Part shown: in pieces, positions 7,303-14,494 of the stretch
Layout: each line of letters opens with the position of its first letter
How positions within the stretch are numbered: the stretch's first letter is position 1
Source of the DNA: an uncultured Clostridia bacterium
GTDB lineage: Bacteria > Bacillota > Clostridia > Lachnospirales > Lachnospiraceae
Direction: 5' to 3'
NCBI GenBank assembly: GCA_947088195.1
Contig: CAMUFS010000009.1
Span: 1-21,208 of the forward strand
DNA length: 21,208 nucleotides
Program-made: the position numbers and the translations under genes
Notes under the pieces: generated by a model
Databases searched by the model: none
What the model was told of the DNA's origin: nothing
Seen by the model: the letters and a program-made list of their open reading frames with translations, nothing else

Positions 7303-8151
7303 ATGTTTGGATATATTACCATACACAAGGATGAACTAAAAATCAAGGATTATAACCGATATCATGCCTACTACTGTGGCTTATGCCGAGAGCTCTCCAA
7401 ACGGCACGGAGAGCTTTCCAGACTGACTCTAACCTATGATATGACCTTTCTGGTTATTCTTCTAACCGGACTATACGAGCCTGTGACCCTACAGACACAA
7501 TTTCGTTGCCCTCTTCATCCGGTGAAAAAGCTTCCCAGCCTCTCCAATGAATTTACACAATATGCAGCGGATATGGATGTCCTTCTTTCTTACTATAATC
7601 TAAAAGATGATTGGAATGACGAAAAAAAATTGTCCTCCCTCGCCATGACAAAGGTACTAAAAAATTCCTGCAAAAAAATTGCCGCCGCATATCCCTCACA
7701 AAGTGCTGCTCTGACACAGTATATGGAAAAGCTTCTCGCCTGTGAAAAGGAGCATGTTAAGGATCTTGATACTGCCGCTGGCTACACGGGAGAGATGCTT
7801 GGAAGAATCTTCGCTGTAAAGGAAGATGAATGGGCAGAAGGATTATATCAACTGGGTTTTTATCTGGGTAAATTTATCTATTTATGTGACGCTTGGGAAG
7901 ATCTACATAAAGATAAAAAAAGTGGGAATTATAATCCTCTTATTTATTATGAAAATACTCCTAATTTTACACAGATGGTGAAGGATATTCTAACTATGAT
8001 GGCTGCTGCCTGTGCGAAAGAATTTGAGTGCCTGCCTGTGCTCACAGACGCCGATATTCTTCGAAATATCTTATATTCTGGCATATGGGCACGGTATGAG
8101 GGAACAAAAATAAAATTACAGAACATGGAGGAACATGGCAAAAAATTATGA
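7303..8151 (+). CDS. DUF5685 family protein
   Basis: The 282-residue product begins MFGYITIHKDELKIKDYNRYHAYYCGLC, the hallmark N-terminus of DUF5685, and continues with ELSRLTLTYDMTFLVILLTGLYEP. Further on are the conserved YAADMDVLLSYYNLKDDWNDEKK and the later LGRIFAV and GKFIYLCDAWEDLHKDKKSGNYNP segments. The fold is mostly helical, and the repeated acidic pairs (DDW, DAWED) resemble those of helical metal- or prenyl-type enzymes, but no reaction has been shown to my knowledge. There is no signal peptide. Spacing is 6 bp from the zinc-ribbon gene, and the stop overlaps the start of the J-protein gene by 4 bp (ATGA), a firm sign of an operon. The partner J protein suggests that it is either a client or a co-factor of a chaperone system (inference). 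Confidence 0.88.
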   Translation: MFGYITIHKDELKIKDYNRYHAYYCGLCRELSKRHGELSRLTLTYDMTFLVILLTGLYEPVTLQTQFRCPLHPVKKLPSLSNEFTQYAADMDVLLSYYNLKDDWNDEKKLSSLAMTKVLKNSCKKIAAAYPSQSAALTQYMEKLLACEKEHVKDLDTAAGYTGEMLGRIFAVKEDEWAEGLYQLGFYLGKFIYLCDAWEDLHKDKKSGNYNPLIYYENTPNFTQMVKDILTMMAAACAKEFECLPVLTDADILRNILYSGIWARYEGTKIKLQNMEEHGKKL

Positions 8152-8759
8152 TTGCAGATCCTTATAAGGTGCTTGGTGTGCCAAGAGATGCCTCAAACGA
8201 TGAAATAAAAAAACAATATCGAAAATTAAGCCGTATCTACCACCCCGACGCCAATGTCAACAATCCAGATCGTGACAAAGCGGAGGCAAAATTTAAGGAG
8301 ATTCAACAAGCTTATACGCAGATAATGGATATGCGGGAAAGAGGCGGCACTACCTCAGGCTCCTATCAGACTGGAGGCTTTGGTAGCTACCAGCAAAATG
8401 AAAATGGCTCTGTGGAGCTTCAGGCTGCCTACAATTATATTCGCTCAGGATATTTTAAAGAAGCCCTTCATGTCTTGTCCAATATAGAAGAAAGAAATGC
8501 CAGATGGTACTATCTAAGCGGCATTGCAAACGCCGGTGCTGGAAATAATATTTTAGCGCTCGATCACGCCAGACAAGCGGTGAGGATGGAGCCATCCAAC
8601 AGAGAATATGCTTCATTTTTGCAGCAGCTTGAGTCCGGCGGACAATGGTACCGCCATATGGGAGAAGGATATGGATATCCTGTGATTAACTTCGGAGACT
8701 GCTGCTACAGGCTGATGCTCTGGAATTTATTTTGTGGCTGCTGTTGTCGGCCATGCTAA
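8148..8759 (+). CDS. DnaJ-domain (Hsp40-like) protein with cysteine-rich C-terminus
   Basis: The 203-residue product begins with a J domain (about 3-65): DPYKVLGVPRDASNDEIKKQYRKLSR, the HPD motif at 32-34 that stimulates DnaK ATPase, and KFKEIQQAYTQI. A Gly/Ser/Gln-rich linker follows (about 68-93). Then comes a TPR-like helical region, AYNYIRSGYFKEALHVLSNIEERNARWYYLSGIANAGAGNNILALDHARQAVRMEP (about 95-150). The last 22 residues hold seven cysteines around hydrophobic residues (FGDCCYRLMLWNLFCGCCCRPC), which might bind metal or a membrane. It lacks the zinc-finger and CTD domains of housekeeping DnaJ, so it is a specialised co-chaperone. Translation is coupled to the DUF5685 gene by a 4-bp overlap. 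Confidence 0.9.
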   Translation: MIADPYKVLGVPRDASNDEIKKQYRKLSRIYHPDANVNNPDRDKAEAKFKEIQQAYTQIMDMRERGGTTSGSYQTGGFGSYQQNENGSVELQAAYNYIRSGYFKEALHVLSNIEERNARWYYLSGIANAGAGNNILALDHARQAVRMEPSNREYASFLQQLESGGQWYRHMGEGYGYPVINFGDCCYRLMLWNLFCGCCCRPC

Positions 8760-8829
8760 TATATATAAAATATTGGTAGAATATTTATGCATATTTTTTA
8801 TAAAAATTTCTCGCCAATAATACAAAATA

Positions 8830-8838
8830 TGTTATACT
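8830..8838 (+). promoter_or_regulatory. Extended -10 promoter for the alarmone synthetase
   Basis: TGTTATACT (8830-8838) is an extended -10 element with no good -35. It lies about 60 bp before the ATG at 8900. A good AAGGAGG at about 8845 has no start codon at the right distance and may be incidental. Confidence 0.45.
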
Positions 8839-8899
8839 ATAAATAAGGAGGTATTTCTTTATCAGAGAGGATATTTGGGGAAAAGGGAGTGTTGTTGAA

Positions 8900-9532
8900 A
8901 TGGAGAAACCAGAGAGGTTCGCTGAGGTGGACACATGGCAGACTATGATGTTCTTGTATAATTCTGCATTAAAAGAGATCAATACAAAGATTGAAATTCT
9001 AAATGATGAATTTCTTCATGTGCATAATTATAATCCAATCGAGCATGTGAAATCTCGGATCAAATCCCCTGAAAGCATCGTCAAGAAGCTGAAGCGCAAC
9101 GGGCATGAAGTTAATATCGACAGCATGGTACAGCATTTAAGTGATATTGCCGGGATTCGTATTATCTGCTCTTTTACCTCGGACATTTACACAATCGCGG
9201 AGATGATCAGCAATCAGAGCGATGTGCGTGTGCTGCAGATAAAGGACTACATCGCCACACCTAAGCCAAATGGCTACAAGAGCTATCATCTTGTGGTATC
9301 TGTGCCAATTTATCTGTCAGACGGACCAGTGGAGACAAAGGTGGAAATTCAGATTCGGACGATTGCCATGGATTTCTGGGCAAGCTTAGAGCATAAAATA
9401 TATTACAAGTTCGAGGGTAATGCGCCAGAACATATTAGAACCGATCTCAAAGAATGTGCTGATATTGTAGAGATGTTGGACGCCCGTATGCTGTCCTTAA
9501 ATGAATCCATACAAGAATGTAGAATCCACTAA
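8900..9532 (+). CDS. Small alarmone synthetase, RelQ-like GTP pyrophosphokinase
   Basis: The 210-residue protein is a single-domain (p)ppGpp synthetase without the hydrolase, TGS or ACT domains of long RSH enzymes. It transfers pyrophosphate from ATP to GDP or GTP. Visible synthetase motifs are SRIKSPESIVKKLKRNG (about 52-68), HLSDIAGIRIICSF (79-92) with the metal-binding Asp, DYIATPKPNGYKSYHLVV (116-133) and VEIQIRTIAMDFWASLEHK (148-166). The C-terminal helices resemble those that build the RelQ tetramer. An acidic DIVEMLDARM stretch ends the chain. The start has GGGAG upstream, at a rather long distance. It has its own promoter and a strong hairpin after it, so it is probably a single-gene unit. 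It would adjust growth to stress independently of a long Rel enzyme elsewhere. Confidence 0.93.
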   Translation: MEKPERFAEVDTWQTMMFLYNSALKEINTKIEILNDEFLHVHNYNPIEHVKSRIKSPESIVKKLKRNGHEVNIDSMVQHLSDIAGIRIICSFTSDIYTIAEMISNQSDVRVLQIKDYIATPKPNGYKSYHLVVSVPIYLSDGPVETKVEIQIRTIAMDFWASLEHKIYYKFEGNAPEHIRTDLKECADIVEMLDARMLSLNESIQECRIH

Positions 9533-9550
9533 GTAAATGAAATATTATAA

Positions 9551-9593
9551 TTCAGACAGCCAAAGCTATTTTACATCCCTTTGGCTGTCTGAA
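9551..9593 (+). terminator. Terminator-like hairpin after the alarmone synthetase
   Basis: TTCAGACAGCCAAAG (9551-9565) pairs perfectly with CTTTGGCTGTCTGAA (9579-9593) around a 13-base loop. The 15-bp stem starts 18 bp after the stop codon. The following tract (ATTTGCTGTT) is only partly T-rich. Confidence 0.7.
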
Positions 9594-9637
9594 ATTTGCT
9601 GTTATATAAAAATAATATACTATCGACCATGTACAAT

Positions 9638-9800
9638 CGAGTAGGGGATGCTTTTCTCACCTACTCGCGCGCCGGGCACCTGTCAGTGTTAGCTGACATA
9701 CTTCCTTTAGGTGCCTGTGCGCCACGTTAGTGGCATATTTCCTCTGCACAGGTCTGCGCATAAAAGAGGAGTGCCCCGGCAGCAAGCTACCGAGGCTATT
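9638..9800. ncRNA. GC-rich folded non-coding element (structured RNA or dispersed repeat)
   Basis: This fills the 407-bp gap between genes and is clearly richer in G+C than its surroundings. Helices visible by eye: CGAGTAGG (9638-9645) with CCTACTCG (9660-9667); GGCACCT (9675-9681) with AGGTGCC (9709-9715), enclosing GTCAG/CTGAC (9682-9686/9693-9697); CCTGTGC (9714-9720) with GCACAGG (9746-9752), enclosing GCCAC/GTGGC (9721-9725/9730-9734). Two competing helices are also possible: CCTCT/AGAGG (9741-9745/9765-9769), and GCCGGGCAC (9671-9679) with GTGCCCCGGC (9771-9780). No protein-like reading frame is convincing. It could be a structured RNA on either strand or a MITE-like dispersed element. 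I cannot match it to a named RNA family. Confidence 0.55.
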
Positions 9801-9839
9801 ATGAAAAAATTGTATATGAAATAATCTTTTTAATATCTT

Positions 9840-9868
9840 TTGTATAAATTGTCTAACATGTTTATAAT
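9840..9868 (+). promoter_or_regulatory. Promoter for the coiled-coil membrane protein gene
   Basis: TTGTAT (9840-9845), a 17-base spacer and TATAAT (9863-9868) form a near-consensus promoter about 70 bp before the ATG at 9940. It lies downstream of the folded element, so that element is probably not the leader of this transcript. Confidence 0.7.
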
Positions 9869-9939
9869 ATAACAGCAAAATATGTACAAAATATGAATGA
9901 GCTATTAACTTATTGTAAATAGTCCTATGGAGGATACAA

Positions 9940-10569
9940 ATGCCAAATTTAGTAGAGACAATTATAGACAAAGTAAAAACTCCCGATAAAGTGGAGCTCT
10001 CACCCACAGATAGACAGCTTATCAAAAAGCTTATCGATTCTGTTGAAACACTGAAAGATAAAAGGGTCTTGGCAGATACTAGGCTTCAAGAGGCTGAAGA
10101 ACATCTGTCGATTCAGTTAAACGATATTCGAGAACATCTAAATGCCAAGCAAAAAGATTCCGAAGAACTTATCAACACACAGATACAAGCTTCGCAAGAC
10201 AATCTCTCTGTCAAAATTGGGAAAGTGTTGAACGAGATTAAGAATCTGCCTGAGCCTCCTGAGATTAACAGCAAATTTGACAATCTAAAGCAATTTATCT
10301 CAGAACAAACAGAACAAGAAAACTATCATCTTAAAACACAGCTGGAGGATAACCATAATACTATCTCCACACAACTACAAGCCTTAAAATCTTCCATGAA
10401 AGATACTGTTATTCTTGATAAGCTGTCCTCCCTCTCCAATCAACTCAGTGAAATGGAAACACAACAAAATAAACAAATACGAACCATAAAAATTATCCTT
10501 GGCTTTACCATCTGGCTGTCCCTGCTGACGCTTGCGGTTATAGCTGCATCTGTGCTTGGTTATATTTAA
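9940..10569 (+). CDS. Coiled-coil protein with a C-terminal transmembrane anchor
   Basis: I do not recognise a family. The 209-residue product is almost entirely helical and rich in Gln, Glu, Lys, Asn and Asp, with repeated heptad-like stretches (LIKKLIDSVETLKDKRVL, HLSIQLNDIREHLNAKQKD, FDNLKQFISEQTEQEN, LDKLSSLSNQLSEMETQ). A single hydrophobic segment near the end (IKIILGFTIWLSLLTLAVIAASVLGYI, about 183-209) would anchor it in the membrane with the coiled coil in the cytoplasm. There is no signal peptide. NLPEPPEINSK (about 103-113) interrupts the helices at mid-length. The start has GGAGG at a good distance. It is monocistronic, with its own promoter and a terminator. Tail-anchored coiled coils of this kind often scaffold other proteins, but this is only inference. 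Confidence 0.72.
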   Translation: MPNLVETIIDKVKTPDKVELSPTDRQLIKKLIDSVETLKDKRVLADTRLQEAEEHLSIQLNDIREHLNAKQKDSEELINTQIQASQDNLSVKIGKVLNEIKNLPEPPEINSKFDNLKQFISEQTEQENYHLKTQLEDNHNTISTQLQALKSSMKDTVILDKLSSLSNQLSEMETQQNKQIRTIKIILGFTIWLSLLTLAVIAASVLGYI

Positions 10570-10584
10570 TCTTCAAAAAATGCC

Positions 10585-10621
10585 AAAAGAAGGAACCTCA
10601 AGACAAGAGATTCCTTCTTTT
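10585..10621. terminator. Bidirectional terminator between convergent genes
   Basis: AAAAGAAGGAA (10585-10595) and TTCCTTCTTTT (10611-10621) are perfect 11-bp arms with a 15-base loop, A-rich on the left and T-rich on the right. It lies between the coiled-coil gene and the stop of the anti-sigma gene, so it can serve both strands. Confidence 0.8.
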
Positions 10622-10626
10622 TATAT

Positions 10627-11778
10627 TTACTTTATCTTTTTATAAGCTTTTATGTTTACAGTCTGGTCACTATTTTCTGTCAACAATATAATGTAACAGT
10701 TCCCATCTTCACTTTCCATTACCGAATAATCCTTCCCATTCTGAAAAGTACTTCTATCAAACAAAATTGCATGTGATGCCTGTCCGTCATCAAATTGATA
10801 TGCAAAGCTTCCATCTTCTTCATGGACGGTCTTAGTCACTTCCTCCATCAACACAAAATCTTCCAATACTTCCTGTTCTTTTCCCTGAGACAGCAGATCA
10901 TAAAGTGCTTGTATACTCTCTTCTCTTTTTATATCTTCTTCACTCTTTTCCTCTTCATAGTTCCAGGAATCCTCAAGAACCTTAAGATACTCTTCTGCCG
11001 CTGCCGGATCAGCCTTTGACGCATCTACAGGAAGATCAAATAACACATGAATCCCTTTATAATTCTCATTTTCTTTGATCTCTCCCGTCACCTCATTATA
11101 ATCAAATGCTGCTGTCTCATAAAATATGGTATTGCTAATACAAAGATAAAGCTTTCTATCAGCAAACTTAATAACATCATCACATGAAATTAAACGATAT
11201 AAAATGCCATCAACTACCTCCTCAGAATATCCTCCATTCATAGAAGCAATATTATATTGCCATGGCATTAGTCCCTGAATCAAAGGAGAGATAAAAAAAG
11301 TCATATTAGAATACTCCTCCTCATCGATTGGTCGTCCGTCCAATCGTTCTATGGCAATGGCCGCATAAATCCCTGATAACTCTGGTATGTTCTCCAACAC
11401 ATTGCTCTGTGTTAATGCCTTTCCTGACGCCATCCCCATCAAGGTAAAACGGTAATCCCCTGCCTCTCTTGTCTCATTGATCTCAACCGCATCTTCCCCT
11501 CGAAATGCTGCTGCTATCTCCGTATCTCCGCTTCGCTCTGCCACTTGTTCTGCTGTCAAATATCTTGCCGCTGCTCCCACTGTCACAGTCATCAAAAGCA
11601 CACACACCGCTGTCACCACTGCTGTCATTCTTCCCTTGGCAAATCCTTTCATCTCAGACTTCTCCTTCCATCTACTAAGAATTTTCCGGTTTAATTCCTC
11701 CACCGGCTCCTCCTTTGAAGCTAGGGCAATTTGTATCAGCTCTTCCACTTTATGTTCCTTCTCTGGTTTACATCTCAT
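10627..11778 (-). CDS. Membrane protein, probable anti-sigma factor for the adjacent ECF sigma factor
   Basis: About 383 residues. A charged cytoplasmic N-terminus (about 1-48) is followed by one membrane segment (about 51-71, MTAVVTAVCVLLMTVTVGAAA). The remaining large part should be outside the cell. It is acidic and shows no motif I can name. The layout (short inner domain, one span, long outer domain, directly after an ECF sigma gene) is that of membrane anti-sigma factors and of the DUF4179-like proteins found beside such sigma factors in Clostridia. The frame can begin at an ATG at 11784, but GGAGG would be only three bases from it. The second ATG at 11778 is at the normal nine bases, so I chose it. 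It overlaps the sigma gene by 11 bases. No zinc-binding HxxxCxxC anti-sigma motif is visible, so the role rests mainly on context. Confidence 0.72.
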   Translation of the reverse strand: MRCKPEKEHKVEELIQIALASKEEPVEELNRKILSRWKEKSEMKGFAKGRMTAVVTAVCVLLMTVTVGAAARYLTAEQVAERSGDTEIAAAFRGEDAVEINETREAGDYRFTLMGMASGKALTQSNVLENIPELSGIYAAIAIERLDGRPIDEEEYSNMTFFISPLIQGLMPWQYNIASMNGGYSEEVVDGILYRLISCDDVIKFADRKLYLCISNTIFYETAAFDYNEVTGEIKENENYKGIHVLFDLPVDASKADPAAAEEYLKVLEDSWNYEEEKSEEDIKREESIQALYDLLSQGKEQEVLEDFVLMEEVTKTVHEEDGSFAYQFDDGQASHAILFDRSTFQNGKDYSVMESEDGNCYIILLTENSDQTVNIKAYKKIK

Positions 11779-12328
11779 AGCCATAATCCTCCAATTTCTC
11801 TTTTATTATGGTTCTGGCTGTATACAGCCTGCTCTTAATGGTACCCTTTGGAATATGAAGCGCTTTGGCAATCTCCTCTATGCTCATCTCGGCGGAATAA
11901 AACATATAGACAGGAAGCCTGTACTTTTCTTTTAAGGATGCAATTTCCATCCTCACCAATCCGCACAATTCTTCTGTTATATACTGTTCCTCAGGTGTTA
12001 AACCTGAATCTGCGATATTTAAGGTATAGCTCTCATCATCCATACTATCTTGCGGTGCAATTCTCTGCCTGCGTGCTATTTTTCTCCGCTGATTCTTAAA
12101 ACATTTGACGGCGATTCCCATCAGAAAACTTTTTGGATTTCCCCCTCTATCTATCTTGCTACATTTCTCCATGGCAATCAACATGGTTTCTTGATATAGC
12201 TCATCTGCCTCATCCCTGCTGCTTGTCAACTGCCGACAAAAGGTATAGATCGCCTTTCCCTCCTTCTCCAATATACTTCCAAATTCCTGACATGTCACTT
12301 CACTATCCTCCATGTACAATCTCTGCAT
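11768..12328 (-). CDS. ECF-type RNA polymerase sigma factor
   Basis: The 186-residue protein has the two-domain ECF layout. Sigma region 2 at about 15-85 includes TSSRDEADELYQETMLIAMEK and GNPKSFLMGIAVKCFKNQRRK, which bind core polymerase and the -10. A linker with SMDDESYTLNIADSGLTPEEQ follows. Region 4 at about 125-182 includes LPVYMFYSAEMSIEEIAKALHIPKGTIKSRLYTARTIIKEKL, a helix-turn-helix for the -35. AGGGCG lies upstream of the ATG at 12328. The gene overlaps the start of the membrane protein downstream, the standard arrangement of an ECF sigma factor with its anti-sigma factor. The signal and regulon are unknown; the operon itself is a likely target. The upstream unknown membrane gene ends 92 bp before the start, with no clear terminator between. 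Confidence 0.93.
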   Translation of the reverse strand: MQRLYMEDSEVTCQEFGSILEKEGKAIYTFCRQLTSSRDEADELYQETMLIAMEKCSKIDRGGNPKSFLMGIAVKCFKNQRRKIARRQRIAPQDSMDDESYTLNIADSGLTPEEQYITEELCGLVRMEIASLKEKYRLPVYMFYSAEMSIEEIAKALHIPKGTIKSRLYTARTIIKEKLEDYGYEM

Positions 12329-12420
12329 GTAATTTTCGCCCTACACTTCTATATTGTCAGGAAATCTAAAATGGTTCAGAATTTTATATCCTTTTTTCAA
12401 ACATGCTCTCATACTCTATG

Positions 12421-13131
12421 TTACATTGAAAAGAATGTTGTCAGCATTAAAAAACCAATTAACACACAAAGTCCAATTCTACCAACTTTCTGAAAAAAAT
12501 AATACAATTCAGATGGTTCTGGATCTGATACAACAAGACCATGACGAATATAAAAGAAAAGCTTAGGAAAGACAATATCAAGTAATAAAATAAATGCAAC
12601 AATAAAAATTAAAATAACCCTTGTCATATCTCCTCTAAATTCAGGACCATCAAGCATTGCCAACTGAAATAAAATCTGCTCGGATGGACGCCAATCATTT
12701 GGGATATTAGATGCACCAATTTCAGCGCCATTGACAGTCACAACAATATCTAACATAGATACAGCATTATTGGAGCTATCAAATAAAATTTGAACATTAG
12801 AATCGGGATTATAATAACCTGTAAATAATAAAGTATCTTCCTGATAAATCTTAACTGACTCGTTATAAGCAGCATTCTCATCAAAAAATACACAATATTT
12901 CGAAGACTCTGTTCCCCATGTAAAATATAAAAAAACTTTATTATCCATTTTTTCACGGCGTATTGTCAATGTATCTGTATAGACCGTTCCACTCCATTCA
13001 TTTTCATTGACACAATACAGAAATTGATTTTTATACCAAATTCCTTTTTGAAAGGCCGCATAAAAATATAAAATAAACACCATCCCTAATGCGACAAGAC
13101 ACAAGATATTCAATAATTTCTTTTTTGTCAT
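12421..13131 (-). CDS. Unknown membrane protein with three predicted membrane segments
   Basis: I do not recognise this 236-residue protein. A membrane segment at about 8-26 is followed by a predicted extracellular domain of some 140 residues that looks beta-rich (GTVYTDTLTIRREKMDNKVFLYFTWG, VKIYQEDTLLFTGYY, LDIVVTVNGAEIG). Two further membrane segments lie at about 170-190 and 216-234, with a short cytoplasmic loop between them. The track-frame ATG at 13137 has AAGGAGG only three bases away. The ATG at 13131 is at about nine bases and is the better start. It lies upstream of the ECF sigma and anti-sigma genes on the same strand and could be co-transcribed, perhaps as part of the sensing system, but the spacing (92 bp) does not prove it. 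Confidence 0.6.
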   Translation of the reverse strand: MTKKKLLNILCLVALGMVFILYFYAAFQKGIWYKNQFLYCVNENEWSGTVYTDTLTIRREKMDNKVFLYFTWGTESSKYCVFFDENAAYNESVKIYQEDTLLFTGYYNPDSNVQILFDSSNNAVSMLDIVVTVNGAEIGASNIPNDWRPSEQILFQLAMLDGPEFRGDMTRVILIFIVAFILLLDIVFPKLFFYIRHGLVVSDPEPSELYYFFQKVGRIGLCVLIGFLMLTTFFSM

Positions 13132-13169
13132 CCTCATTTTCCTCCTTTATATAACAAATTGATAAAATA

Positions 13170-13200
13170 ACGCCTGGCGTATTATAAGATAAGTATAACA
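13170..13200 (-). promoter_or_regulatory. Promoter region with a small GC dyad
   Basis: On the minus strand an extended -10, TGTTATACT (13192-13200), lies upstream of the unknown membrane protein. Just downstream, ACGCC-T-GGCGT (13170-13180) is a perfect 5-bp dyad in otherwise AT-rich DNA and may be a regulator site. No clear -35 is visible. Confidence 0.35.
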
Positions 13201-13297
13201 TAATATTCTCTTTCTTTTATAATAAAATGATCTTTTAACACCCCTAAGAAAATAGAAGAAATTTCCGATAAATAAGGTAAAAGAAAGGAGGGTGCTT

Positions 13298-13924
13298 ATG
13301 AATATAAATTTAAAAGGGAGTAATAGTCTTTTTCTTTTTAGCCCAGCAGCTATGTTAAATGGCGGCCTAAAAAGTACACAGGATAAATTAGAAAGACAAC
13401 AAAAGAGAGATGATCAGATTGCTTTTTTTGAAAAGCAAAAAGAGAATCTAAAAGATATCATATGTGATAGTGTGGAGGATATTTCCAGAAAACTGGATAT
13501 GCTTCATTCTTATGAGGACCAGATTCAAGCTGCAAGAGCAGAATACAATCATGGACAAATGAGTCATGTATTGGATGAGGCAAGGGAACTTGGGGAAAAG
13601 ATTGCAGAGGAAGCAGAAAAGCAAAAACCAAAGACAGAGGAAGAAAGAAAAGAAGATCTTATCGAGGAAGCAACAGGCGAAGACGACAACAAGAATACTT
13701 TACAGGAAGCTTTTGACGAAATAGTCGATCTGGTGGAAGAAATACAAGAAGAAGTATTAGAAGAACAGATCGAAGCTGTTGAAGAAACAGAGATGGCAGT
13801 AGAGTCATCAGAGCAGATGGAACAATCTGTTCAAAATAATGTCCCAGAAGAAGATATGACAACACAACTGTTGACAGAAAGTGAACTTCGAAGATTATAT
13901 AAACCATTTGATATACGAATTTAA
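13298..13924 (+). CDS. Unknown acidic coiled-coil protein
   Basis: No family recognised. The product is 208 residues. A short N-terminal part (LKGSNSLFLFSPAAMLNGGLK) is followed by a long charged helix with Gln, Glu and Lys (about 25-115). A strongly acidic part, rich in Glu and Asp (about 118-190), comes next, and the chain ends in ESELRRLYKPFDIRI. No membrane segment or signal peptide is seen, so it should be cytoplasmic. The frame also opens at a GTG at 13292, but AAAGGAGG is best spaced to the ATG at 13298. It is transcribed alone, toward the PadR/HAAS genes. The low-complexity acidic region limits any homology call. It could be a scaffold or a chaperone-like factor, but nothing in the neighbourhood favours one role. 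Confidence 0.7.
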   Translation: MNINLKGSNSLFLFSPAAMLNGGLKSTQDKLERQQKRDDQIAFFEKQKENLKDIICDSVEDISRKLDMLHSYEDQIQAARAEYNHGQMSHVLDEARELGEKIAEEAEKQKPKTEEERKEDLIEEATGEDDNKNTLQEAFDEIVDLVEEIQEEVLEEQIEAVEETEMAVESSEQMEQSVQNNVPEEDMTTQLLTESELRRLYKPFDIRI

Positions 13925-13946
13925 CTTATCTAGTAAATGAGTATCC

Positions 13947-14022
13947 TAAAATGTGTTTGAAAATTCACTCTCAAAAATTGTGACATATATTCTTGAGGAA
14001 GGAAATTTTCAAACACATTTTA
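13947..14022. terminator. Long perfect hairpin between convergent genes, probable bidirectional terminator
   Basis: TAAAATGTGTTTGAAAATT (13947-13965) and its exact complement at 14004-14022 form a 19-bp stem with a 38-base loop. It starts 23 bp after the acidic protein gene and lies 26 bp beyond the HAAS gene stop on the other strand. The A/T-rich outer arms resemble a two-way terminator. The long loop is unusual. Confidence 0.6.
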
Positions 14023-14047
14023 AAGTGTAAAAAAGAATATGGGACAC

Positions 14048-14494
14048 TTATTTTACAAAATTTTGAATCGTTTTATACAATACAGTGATAATAATACAAC
14101 CAGCGGTCAGCCAATAAAGCCCTGTATAATCTATTTTTCCGGCAAGAAAGATACTGGTTGGCCCATCCCCGCCGCCTATCATAGAGATAGAAGAATAATT
14201 GCTCGATTTTATAAAAAAGAAAATAGATATAAGAACCAGTGCAACGCTAAAAATAATAAGACCTCTGCCCAACCAATCTGTCTTTTTAAAGTCCTGTGAC
14301 TCAGCTTCTTCAAGAAGTATTTCAGCAATTTTTTTTGGCGATCCAAGCTTCTCAATAGAATCTGCTTCCGATAAGCCAGATTCTATCATATCAGATAATA
14401 TTTCCTCATAATAGCTAATGTGGCGATGAATAGCAGAAGATTTTAATTTTCTAAGGTATTTTTTAAGTGTTCTTAAAAATATTTTTTTATTCAT
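14048..14494 (-). CDS. HAAS-domain (DUF1700-like) membrane protein with a GGxDGPTSIF motif
   Basis: The 148-residue product starts MNKKIFLRTLKKYLRKL and has a helical HAAS-type domain (about 1-65): HISYYEEILSDMIESGLSEADSIEKLGSPKKIAEILLEE. Such domains are usual partners of PadR regulators. A membrane segment lies at about 77-95, then the motif SMIGGGDGPTSIFLAGKID (about 104-122) and a second membrane segment at about 123-141. GGxDGPTSIF closely resembles a conserved stretch of the beta subunit of sodium-pumping decarboxylases, but the protein is far too small to be that pump. The frame extends upstream to 14551, but the ATG at 14494 is preceded by GGGAGAAAATCATT and overlaps the end of the PadR gene by 8 bases, so translation is coupled. 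Usual PadR/HAAS operons go on to a DUF4097 protein; here the operon ends. Confidence 0.8.
   Translation of the reverse strand: MNKKIFLRTLKKYLRKLKSSAIHRHISYYEEILSDMIESGLSEADSIEKLGSPKKIAEILLEEAESQDFKKTDWLGRGLIIFSVALVLISIFFFIKSSNYSSISMIGGGDGPTSIFLAGKIDYTGLYWLTAGCIIITVLYKTIQNFVK

Noticed and set aside
9657..10025. A 122-codon frame on the minus strand across the folded element and the start of the coiled-coil gene
   Set aside because: No ribosome binding site. It overlaps the good start, promoter and coding sequence at 9840-10025, and its composition reflects the GC-rich hairpins.
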